Assembly: GCA_964415445.1 (NCBI GenBank)
Contig: CAYQAE010000042.1
Span: forward strand, 1-16,714
From: CAYQAE01 sp964415445 [NCBI: uncultured archaeon]
GTDB lineage: Archaea; CAYQAE01
Length of the DNA: 16,714 nucleotides
Reading direction: 5' to 3'
Each line of letters starts with the position of its first letter. The stretch's first letter is position 1. The translations under genes were made by a program, and so were the position numbers. Shown here in pieces: positions 6,134-12,760 of the stretch. The notes below the pieces were generated by a model, which made no database searches, was not told the origin of the DNA, and saw only the letters and a program-made list of their open reading frames with translations.

Positions 6134-6423
6134 ATGCAAAGGATCATTTTTCATATCGATATGGATGCATTTTTTTGCAAAGCATTAGATTTATTTAGAG
6201 AGAAAAAGCCGAATTTAGTTCTCCTAGATATTTTAATGCCTGAGATGGATGGAGTAAAAGCTTTTCATGAAATTAGAAAAATTAATCCAAAATATTAATT
6301 GTTACAGTTTTAGAAAAAAAAGATGTCAAACTAAATAACCTAAAACCAGATGGATATATAACCAAATCTTTTGATATAAATAAGCTAAGAGAAAAAGTAA
6401 AAAACGTTCTAAATAGCGCTTAG
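6134..6423 (+). pseudogene. Chimeric pseudogene: dinB 5' end fused to a receiver domain
   Basis: The frame opens at ATG 6134 with MQRIIFHIDMDAFFC, the hallmark N-terminus of Y-family DNA polymerase IV (DinB/Dpo4), holding the first catalytic Asp. After about 15 codons it passes without a stop into a response-regulator receiver: KALDLFREKKPNLVLLDILM with the phospho-acceptor Asp, then PEMDGVKAFHEIRKINPK. It stops at 6296-6298. The rest of the receiver (LIVTVLEKKDVKLNNLKPDG, then YITKSFDINKLREKVKNVL) continues in the next frame to the stop at 6421-6423, so one base has been lost near 6293. The receiver's own first ~40 residues, with the acidic pocket, are missing, and its KPF motif has become KSF. 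The receiver part is a close relative of the intact one at 8641-8991. It probably arose by deletion between a dinB gene and a receiver gene. Confidence 0.85.
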
Positions 6424-6428
6424 ATAAA

Positions 6429-6617
6429 TCATTCGAAAATAAATTGGATTATCTTATCCTCTACATCTTTTTTATCCGATTGAATTAAAGCAATATCTTT
6501 ATCTTCAAAAATTTCTGGCTTTTTTTCTTCTTTAGGTTTCAAAATATCTGTAATTGTATCTAATTTACCTAAAATTTCTTTGAAATAATGATCTAAATTA
6601 TCAGAATTTTCATTCAT
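6429..6617 (-). CDS. Small acidic/helical hypothetical protein
   Basis: I do not recognise this 62-residue product. It begins MNENSDNLDHYFKEILGKLD, continues with a Lys/Glu/Pro-rich middle (KPKEEKKPEI) and ends DKKDVEDKIIQFIFE; helix, flexible linker and helix are likely. There are no cysteines, signal peptide or membrane segment. ATG 6617 is preferred to GTG 6626 because GTGA lies 5 bases before it. An AT-rich element (complement of about 6648-6660) could serve as promoter. The gene is divergent from the KaiC operon, with about 120 bases shared between them, and could be a small partner of it; that is guesswork. It may also be a non-coding frame in biased DNA. Confidence 0.5.
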   Translation of the reverse strand: MNENSDNLDHYFKEILGKLDTITDILKPKEEKKPEIFEDKDIALIQSDKKDVEDKIIQFIFE

Positions 6618-6741
6618 ATCTTTCACAATTACACAAAATGATCAAATGCTTTTAAATATTTTTAGAAAACTAAGTAATATTTAACTAACAAATCAAATTT
6701 CGAAAAAAATTAGGTATTTTTATCTTTTAATGGTGAATAAT

Positions 6742-7470
6742 ATGGATAAAATTGAGACAGGTATTGAAGGTATGGATGAACTTCTCTATGGCGGAATCCC
6801 TAAAAATAGAGTAATATGTCTTGCAGGAGAACCTGGTGCAGGAAAAAGTATATTTGCAATGCAATATTTATACAATGGTGTAGTTAAATATAACGAACCT
6901 GGGATATATATCTCATTTGAAGAGAGGATATCAGATATTATAGAAAACATGAAAGGATTAAATATGGATATAGAACCATTAATAAAACAAAACAGATTAA
7001 TAATTCATGGTATTCGACCTAAAATAGTATTAGTTGGAGATAATCCTAAAAAATCATTTAGCTCAGCTAAAACAAAAGAATTTGGGACAGATGTAGTTAT
7101 TGAAGCTCTAAAGAGAGATACAGACAATATTAATGCTAAAAGAATAGTAATTGATTCAGCTGCGGGATTAGCACTTCAAACTCCAGACATGTTTGAAATA
7201 CGCCAAACTATACTAAAATTAGTTGGTTCTATTCAAGATCTAGGTTCTACTGCTATAGTCACTACTGAAAAAGCAATTGGTTCTGGTGGGGTAACTAGAT
7301 TCGGAATAGAAGAGTTTGTAACTCAAGGAGTTATTATTCTAGAACAAAAAGAAGCTGAAAGAACTATTCAAATATTGAAAATGCGTGGAACTAATATAAA
7401 AACTGGAAAATATCCCTACGAGATAACTGAAAAAGGAATTGTAATTCATTCAGAAGCTATGCTAGGATAA
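6742..7470 (+). CDS. KaiC-like single-domain ATPase
   Basis: This 242-residue protein is a RecA-fold ATPase of the KaiC family, common in archaea as one-domain signalling proteins. The order is: TGIEGMDELLYGGIP (6-20) at the start of the fold, Walker A GEPGAGKS (29-36), the catalytic Glu pair in YISFEER, Walker B strand RIVIDSAAGLA, and the C-terminal region ERTIQILKMRGTNIKTGKYPYEIT, which matches the KaiC signature (KMRGT, then PxEI). All ATPase residues seem intact. The start at ATG 6742 has GGTGA 5 bases upstream; ATG 6730 overlaps that site. It leads an operon with a decayed KaiC-like partner 47 bases downstream and a receiver protein. KaiC-like proteins may pass signals between kinases and regulators; the partner of this one is unknown. 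Confidence 0.93.
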   Translation: MDKIETGIEGMDELLYGGIPKNRVICLAGEPGAGKSIFAMQYLYNGVVKYNEPGIYISFEERISDIIENMKGLNMDIEPLIKQNRLIIHGIRPKIVLVGDNPKKSFSSAKTKEFGTDVVIEALKRDTDNINAKRIVIDSAAGLALQTPDMFEIRQTILKLVGSIQDLGSTAIVTTEKAIGSGGVTRFGIEEFVTQGVIILEQKEAERTIQILKMRGTNIKTGKYPYEITEKGIVIHSEAMLG

Positions 7471-7503
7471 GATTAATATAAGATCTAAAATATCCAATAT
7501 CTT

Positions 7504-7520
7504 GAGGAGGCATCTCTATT
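7504..7520 (+). promoter_or_regulatory. Ribosome site GAGGAGG and presumed ATT start codon
   Basis: A very strong ribosome site (GAGGAGG, 7504-7510) is followed after 7 bases by ATT at 7518-7520, in frame with a 371-codon gene that has no ATG, GTG or TTG in its first 100 codons. An in-frame TGA at 7503-7505 prevents any earlier start. ATT aligns exactly with the initiator Met of the neighbouring KaiC-like protein (…xxGI, …LL, …G). Confidence 0.75.
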
Positions 7521-8633
7521 ACTTTTATACCTTTTGGAATAAATGATATTGATATTCTTCTAAAAAATGGATTTATTGAAGGTAGTCAAATTATTATTTA
7601 TGGTGCATATGACACCAACAAAAAAATATTTGCCTACAAGTTTTTAGAACATGGCTTAAAAAATAATGAAGCAGGTATTATTGTTACTTCTGATTTTTCA
7701 CCAGAACAAATCCGAGAAGAGCTTAAATATCTATCAATAGATTCAAAATATTATGAAACTAAAGGACAGATTTTATATATTGATGATTATACACATAACA
7801 CAAAAAAAATAGATAGTATGATTAGTTTCGCTGATACAGTTGTTTTAACATCTGAACATTCTACTAGTTTACTTTTAGCTCTAACAGAAGTAATTTCTCT
7901 TTTGAAAAAGAAATATGAAAAAATTCGTCTTATCTCTTGTACACTCTCTGAGATGATATCTAATATGACAGAAAAAGACTTCTTTGACCAAATTAGAAGA
8001 ATATTTGCTAAAATAAAAAAAGAAAATATATCAACCATACATAGCTTTATCAAGAATATAGCTGATCCTAAAAAAGAAACCAAATTACTCAAAAGAGCAG
8101 ATACAGTAATTGACCTAAAAACAAAAGAAGAAAAATTACATATAAATAAAATGTTAAGAATTTCAAAAAACAGGGGATATAATTATCACAACAGATGGTT
8201 ATATTACAAAATTTGTGGGAAAAAAGTAGTAGTTGATTTTACTGGCGCAGAAGATCCACTAATTGTTTTATGTTTAATATATCACAACCTAAAGACAGAA
8301 TTTAAAAAGATTTTAGAGAATTATAACCTATCTAATCCTAAAATCTCATATAACCTAAATTTATCTACAAAAGAAAATTATCTAAATATTATAAAGAATA
8401 AAGTTACAAATGAAGAAATAAGAGATAATATCATTAATTTGATAAATTATATTCACTCTAAGCTAGAAAGAGAAAAACCTATTTATAAATTGAATTCTAT
8501 ATTGGAAGAGGTTTTTCTAAGACACACAGAAGAGTTAGATATCATATCAAATCTACCCCAAGAAATAAAAAAGTATTTTGAATTAAAATATGATTTAGAA
8601 ATAGAAAAATACAATATTGATGAATTTGAGTGA
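7518..8633 (+). CDS. KaiC-like pseudo-ATPase with helical C-terminal extension, ATT start
   Basis: The first ~230 residues align with the preceding KaiC-like protein: FGINDIDILLKNGFIEGSQI mirrors TGIEGMDELLYGGIPKNRVI, and the domain ends with RADTVIDL and LHINKMLRISKNRGYNYHNR in place of KMRGT. Its ATPase motifs have decayed. Walker A reads GAYDTNKK (29-36): Lys35 is kept, but the Gly before it is Asn and the Ser/Thr is Lys. The catalytic Glu pair is absent (VTSDFSPEQ), and the Walker B Asp is replaced (IRLISCTLSEM). A C-terminal region of about 140 residues, rich in Lys, Glu, Asn and Ile, is not recognised. If ATT 7518 is not used, the first standard start (ATG 7818) would lose the first 100 residues, including the fold's nucleotide loop. 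The gene lies between the active KaiC-like gene and a receiver gene, so a regulatory partner of the active ATPase is the likely role (inference). Confidence 0.85.
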   Translation: MTFIPFGINDIDILLKNGFIEGSQIIIYGAYDTNKKIFAYKFLEHGLKNNEAGIIVTSDFSPEQIREELKYLSIDSKYYETKGQILYIDDYTHNTKKIDSMISFADTVVLTSEHSTSLLLALTEVISLLKKKYEKIRLISCTLSEMISNMTEKDFFDQIRRIFAKIKKENISTIHSFIKNIADPKKETKLLKRADTVIDLKTKEEKLHINKMLRISKNRGYNYHNRWLYYKICGKKVVVDFTGAEDPLIVLCLIYHNLKTEFKKILENYNLSNPKISYNLNLSTKENYLNIIKNKVTNEEIRDNIINLINYIHSKLEREKPIYKLNSILEEVFLRHTEELDIISNLPQEIKKYFELKYDLEIEKYNIDEFE

Positions 8634-8640
8634 TAAAGAA

Positions 8641-8991
8641 TTGAAAAAAAAGGTATTAATAATAGATGATGCTTTACTTATCCGGGAAGTAGTCAAAGAG
8701 ATAATTGATAAAGAAAGTATTGAATTCTATGAAGCAGAAGATGGTAAAGAAGGATTAGAGATATTCAAGAAAAAAAGACCTGATTTAGTAATTCTAGATA
8801 TATTGATGCCAAAAATGAATGGAGTAGAAGTATTTAAAGAACTTAAAAAAATAGATCCCAATTCAAAAGTAATAATTATTACTGCCTTAGAAGAAAGTGA
8901 ATTAAAATTTACTGATCAAAAACCACAAGGATATATATTTAAACCATTTAATATATCAAATGTAAGAACAACTGTAAAGAAGTATATATAG
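8641..8991 (+). CDS. Single-domain response regulator (receiver)
   Basis: This is a stand-alone CheY-like receiver of 116 residues, with no output domain. The conserved sites are present: acidic pair Asp9-Asp10 (VLIIDDA), phospho-acceptor Asp53 (LVILDILMP), Thr81 (VIIITA) and Lys101 before Pro102 (FKPF). The start is set at TTG 8641, which gives the standard opening MKKKVLIIDD and has GTGAT 6 bases upstream; ATG 8620 or TTG 8617 would overlap the preceding gene. The stop of the pseudo-KaiC gene lies within the ribosome site, so translation is coupled. Phosphate probably comes from a histidine kinase elsewhere or from the pair at 12761-16714. Output is presumably by protein contact, perhaps with the KaiC-like proteins encoded beside it. 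Confidence 0.93.
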   Translation: MKKKVLIIDDALLIREVVKEIIDKESIEFYEAEDGKEGLEIFKKKRPDLVILDILMPKMNGVEVFKELKKIDPNSKVIIITALEESELKFTDQKPQGYIFKPFNISNVRTTVKKYI

Positions 8992-9204
8992 ACTAAAAAG
9001 TGCTACTTATTGACATATAATTTCTCCCACCAAAAGATATCTATTAATTATAACTACAGAATTTATAATTATCTTCAATATTTTTATTTTTACTATTTAA
9101 TGTTTACTCACAACTACTTAATTTATGAGATAGAAAAGAAATATTTATGCTTTTCATCTTTAGATACATTTATATGGATCTATTGTGTTTTAAATCAAGT
9201 ATTA
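8992..9204. other. Convergent intergenic region
   Basis: This is the space between the receiver gene and the end of the TreT-like gene. An open plus-strand frame here (9010-9240) is dominated by Tyr, Phe, Ile and Asn, lacks a ribosome site and runs into the opposing gene, so I take it as non-coding. Several T-rich tracts could end transcription from either side. Confidence 0.6.
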
Positions 9205-10437
9205 TTAATCTACCTTATAGTGAATCATTTTATCTTTTAGCAAATTAATATAATCCATCAAATGTCTTGTAATTAAAAAGTTCTCTCTGACATGCTCTCT
9301 TCCATTTTCGCCCATTTTTTTAGCTAAATCTGGATTTTTTAGCAATTTAACTGTTTTATTTGCACAATCTTCGATTCCATCAACTAAATAACCTGTCTTT
9401 CCATCAATAACTTGCAGAGGTATACCCCCAACATTTGAACCCACTACCGGAGTCCCTTTCCATAGGGCTTCACTAACTGTTAGAGCAAATCCTTCTCTAA
9501 TTGATTTTTGCAAAACTACATCAGATCTTCTCTGCAGAGCATTTACAAAAAAGCTACTCTCAGAAGTACAGACAATAATATCATCTTCGTGCTTGATTTT
9601 TTTCATTAATTTATCATAAATTGCAGGACCCTCTGGATCATCATGTGCAGTGCCACCCAAAAGTACTAGCTTACAATCTACTTTCTCTTTAACTTTCTTA
9701 AAAGTTTTAACTACTCCAAGTGGATCCTTCCATTTGTCAAATCTAGATATTTGTGAAATAATAGGCTTTTCGTGATCAATACCCCTCTTAAGAAGTAATT
9801 TGTCCATCTCATCTTCACTCATATCTTTATTTTTGAAATTTAGAGGATCAATTGAAGGCATAATAACAGATTGGGGCAGATCAACATCATGAGGCATATA
9901 ATCTCGCATCGAAACTACCATCGAATCAAAATGATTCACAAAATTCTCATAAAGATAATTCCAAGTAGTTTGATATTTATTGGTAATATCTATATGGCAT
10001 CTCCAAATCCATGGTTGTCTTTTTCTATAACAAGTAACAAGTGAGAGGGGTTGTGGATCATGAACAATTACACAATCATGGTCAGATATATGTGTATAGA
10101 TAGAATTCATCTGATTATTTTCTACAAAAATTTGTTTTTGTTCATCAGTTAACTCAATTTTTGCGCCTTGGAGTGCATTGTGAAAATTTTTTGTGGTTAC
10201 AAAAAAATCAGGAGTACCTTTAATCTGACGCCAACCCGTATCTATACCAACTTGATTCATTAGAATAACAAGGCTGTTAAGTATTTCAGCTACACCTCCA
10301 CCATATAACGTTGAATTTATATGAACAACATGCTTGTCTATCAAAGGTGCTGCTTTTTCATAAATATTGTCTATAAGGTTATCATCCACTACTTCACGGT
10401 ATCTTTCAATATTTTGCATACGTTTGTTAAATGGCAT
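9205..10437 (-). CDS. treT: TreT-like trehalose glycosyltransferring synthase (GT4)
   Basis: TreT makes trehalose reversibly from NDP-glucose and glucose. The 410-residue protein follows the archaeal TreT pattern closely: YREVVDDNLIDNIYEKA at the N-terminus, HINSTLYGGGVAEIL (acceptor-side loop), HNALQG, VIVHDPQPLSLV, RQPWIWRCHIDIT, VIMPSIDPLNFKN, then the C-terminal donor domain with QISRFDKWKDP, GGTAHDDPEGP and SIREGFALTVSEALW (Glu315 of the GT4 EX7E-type motif). ATG 10437 is favoured over GTG 10446 since GTGAT lies 4 bases before it. It follows the fused synthase/phosphatase gene by 33 bases on the same strand and is surely co-transcribed. In Thermoproteus tenax a glycosyltransferase encoded beside a fused synthase/phosphatase is reported to be needed for its synthase activity, so a partner role is an alternative to free TreT activity. 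Confidence 0.9.
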   Translation of the reverse strand: MPFNKRMQNIERYREVVDDNLIDNIYEKAAPLIDKHVVHINSTLYGGGVAEILNSLVILMNQVGIDTGWRQIKGTPDFFVTTKNFHNALQGAKIELTDEQKQIFVENNQMNSIYTHISDHDCVIVHDPQPLSLVTCYRKRQPWIWRCHIDITNKYQTTWNYLYENFVNHFDSMVVSMRDYMPHDVDLPQSVIMPSIDPLNFKNKDMSEDEMDKLLLKRGIDHEKPIISQISRFDKWKDPLGVVKTFKKVKEKVDCKLVLLGGTAHDDPEGPAIYDKLMKKIKHEDDIIVCTSESSFFVNALQRRSDVVLQKSIREGFALTVSEALWKGTPVVGSNVGGIPLQVIDGKTGYLVDGIEDCANKTVKLLKNPDLAKKMGENGREHVRENFLITRHLMDYINLLKDKMIHYKVD

Positions 10438-10470
10438 TAAAATCACATCATTACACTCTTTGTAAACCTT

Positions 10471-12648
10471 TTAAAATAGTTTAGAAAGAAGAGATCTAAC
10501 ATCATTTGATGATTCTAAATTGTATCTAGCTTTTGATTTTTTCAGACCAACTCTAACAGAATACGCAGACTCGGGTACTACCTCAAATAAATTTTCATCT
10601 GTCCAATCATCACCTACTGCAAAAATAAAATCCCATTTTTTTCTATCTAACCATCTCTGTGCTGCTCTACCTTTATCAACGCCTGCATTTTTAATTTCGA
10701 CTACTTTATTGCCCTCTAACACCTGAAGGTTAAAATTTGAAGTAAAATTTACTAAAACATCAACTAATTCTCTTGTTCTAATATACCCAAATTCAGAATC
10801 TACATTACGATAATGCCAAGCTAGAGAATAATCTTTCTCTTCAATAAAAGAACCGGGAGTTCTTTCTCTAAAGAGTTTTAGGATAGGTTTAATTTCGTCT
10901 TTCCAATCTGAGCTAAGTTTTTCTATTAATTTCCAATCTTCATCTCGCTCTTTAAGCCATACTCCATGCTCTGCTACTAATTCAATATCTAAATTTGAAA
11001 ACCAATCTTGCAATGTTTCTCTTTTTCGACCACTTATGATAACTACAGTATTATTTGGATCATCTTTTAGGTTTTTTAGAATTTCAAAAACTTCCTTAGA
11101 TGGTTTAGCTTGCTCTGGTTTTTTAAAAAAAGAAATAAGTGTACCATCATAATCTAGCAAAAACAATCTGTTTTTAGAATTTTTATAATCTTGAACTAAT
11201 TTTTTTTCAACTTCTTCATTTAAAATACTTGTTTTCATCTCTTTTTGCAACTCTTCAGTTAATTGAAGAGCATTTAAAAATTCTTGAGCCCATTTTTCAA
11301 CGTTATAGCGTCTTAGACGATTTTGCATGCCATTCATTCGATTAATTTTTTCATCTTTTGACATCTCTAAAGCTTTCTTTAGGGCATCTGCAATCTGATC
11401 AGAATTATTTGTATTAATCTGAATTGCCTCACCTAATTCCTTAGCAGCACCAGCAGTTTCGCTCAAAATTAAGATACCTTCGCTCCCTTCTTTTGTAGCA
11501 ATAAATTCTTTTGCCATTAAATTCATACCATCTCTAAGTGGAGTAATTAAAGCAACGTCACAGGTATTATATAGTGCAACTAAGCGATTAAAAGGAACAG
11601 ATCTATAAATATACCAGATAGGTGTCCATTCAATTGTACCATATTTACCATTGATTCTACCAACTAATTCATCAATTTGTCTTTTTAATTTTCTATAGTG
11701 AGTTACAGAAGTTCGAGAAGGGGATGCTACAAAAACTAAAGTCACTTTACCTCTATATTCAGGATATTTTTTTAAAAATTCACTAAAAGCATTTAATCTA
11801 TCTTTAATTCCTTTTGTATAATCTAGACGATCTGCAGATAAAACTAATTTTTTATCCCCCATTCTATCATTTATTTGTTTTATTTCTTTCTTTACTTCTT
11901 TTTTATTTTGCATTTTTGCAAATTTTTCATAATCAATTCCCATAGGAAATGAATCAACTTTTATTTTTCTATCAGTTAATTTAATTTGGCTAAGTTGAGA
12001 TTCATATCCTAAAAGCCTATGGACACTGCTGAAGAAGTGTCTTGTATAATCATAGGCATGAAAACCTATAAGATCTGCACCTAATATCCCCTCTAAAATT
12101 TCTCGTCTCCATGGAAGCAGACGAAATATTTCATAAGATGGAAATGGAATATGGAGAAAAAAACCTATTTTTACATCATCCATTTTTTTTCTTATTAATC
12201 TAGGAAGTAGCATAAGATGATAATCATGAACCCAAATATTATCTCCTGGTCTTGAAACTTCCAATATTTTCTCTGCAAAATATTTATTTACTCGCTTGTA
12301 TGCTTGCCACAAATCTTTTTCATATACAGCATATTGGACAAAATAATGAAAAAGTGGCCATATTGTTTTGTTAGAAAAACCATGATAATATTTAGAAAAA
12401 TCATTTTTTGTACAAAATACAGGAAAACAACTATAATCCATAACTAATTTAGTAACTATGGAATCTTTACTTCCTTTAACTGATTCTAAATTAAGACCTG
12501 GCCAACCTATCCATGCACCATCATATTTTTTATAAAAAGAACTTAATCCAGTAGCTAGACCACCAATACTTTCTTTATAATTAAATTTACCTCTTTTCTT
12601 CTCTATCTTTACAGGCAATCTATTTGAAACAATCAATAATCTATTCAT
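10471..12648 (-). CDS. Fused trehalose-6-phosphate synthase/phosphatase
   Basis: This 725-residue bifunctional protein joins an OtsA-type synthase (GT20, about 1-470) to an OtsB-type HAD phosphatase (about 490-725); together they turn NDP-glucose and glucose-6-phosphate into trehalose. The synthase half shows LLIVSNRLPV, GGLATGL (29-35), WVHDYHLMLLP, GFFLHIPFPS, LSADRLDYTKGI and LRDGMNLMAKEF. The phosphatase half shows DYDGTL with nucleophile Asp499 and Asp501, VIISGR, the Lys-bearing VVEIKNAGVDKGRAA, and GDDWTDENLF (679-688). Both active sites look complete. ATG 12648 has only a weak GAT-like site upstream. A TATA-like ATTATAAAC on this strand near 12690 suggests a short leader. It is the first gene of an operon with the TreT-like gene and diverges from two histidine kinases. 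Confidence 0.95.
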   Translation of the reverse strand: MNRLLIVSNRLPVKIEKKRGKFNYKESIGGLATGLSSFYKKYDGAWIGWPGLNLESVKGSKDSIVTKLVMDYSCFPVFCTKNDFSKYYHGFSNKTIWPLFHYFVQYAVYEKDLWQAYKRVNKYFAEKILEVSRPGDNIWVHDYHLMLLPRLIRKKMDDVKIGFFLHIPFPSYEIFRLLPWRREILEGILGADLIGFHAYDYTRHFFSSVHRLLGYESQLSQIKLTDRKIKVDSFPMGIDYEKFAKMQNKKEVKKEIKQINDRMGDKKLVLSADRLDYTKGIKDRLNAFSEFLKKYPEYRGKVTLVFVASPSRTSVTHYRKLKRQIDELVGRINGKYGTIEWTPIWYIYRSVPFNRLVALYNTCDVALITPLRDGMNLMAKEFIATKEGSEGILILSETAGAAKELGEAIQINTNNSDQIADALKKALEMSKDEKINRMNGMQNRLRRYNVEKWAQEFLNALQLTEELQKEMKTSILNEEVEKKLVQDYKNSKNRLFLLDYDGTLISFFKKPEQAKPSKEVFEILKNLKDDPNNTVVIISGRKRETLQDWFSNLDIELVAEHGVWLKERDEDWKLIEKLSSDWKDEIKPILKLFRERTPGSFIEEKDYSLAWHYRNVDSEFGYIRTRELVDVLVNFTSNFNLQVLEGNKVVEIKNAGVDKGRAAQRWLDRKKWDFIFAVGDDWTDENLFEVVPESAYSVRVGLKKSKARYNLESSNDVRSLLSKLF

Positions 12649-12760
12649 AAAAAATCATATCTCTTATTGAAGATATTTTTCCACCTTGTTTATAATATCT
12701 CTGCAAACTTATAACAATTATTTTATTTATATTTTTATTACTAATATAGTAGGGCAAAAA
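12649..12760. promoter_or_regulatory. Divergent promoter region, trehalose operon and kinase operon
   Basis: These 112 bases separate the start of the synthase/phosphatase gene (left, minus strand) from the first kinase (right, plus strand). Candidate TATA boxes are the complement of about 12688-12696 (ATTATAAAC) for the left gene and TTTATTTATATTTTTA (about 12723-12738) for the right one. No clear palindrome for a shared regulator was found. Confidence 0.5.

Noticed and set aside
9010-9240. Plus-strand open frame of 76 codons
   Set aside because: The product is almost all Tyr, Phe, Ile, Leu and Asn, it lacks a ribosome site, and it overlaps the end of the TreT-like gene on the other strand. 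It is best explained by AT-rich DNA.
12686-12760. Upstream in-frame extension of the first kinase
   Set aside because: It would start at TTG within the trehalose operon's promoter region without a ribosome site, and ATG 12761 gives a normal N-terminal membrane segment.
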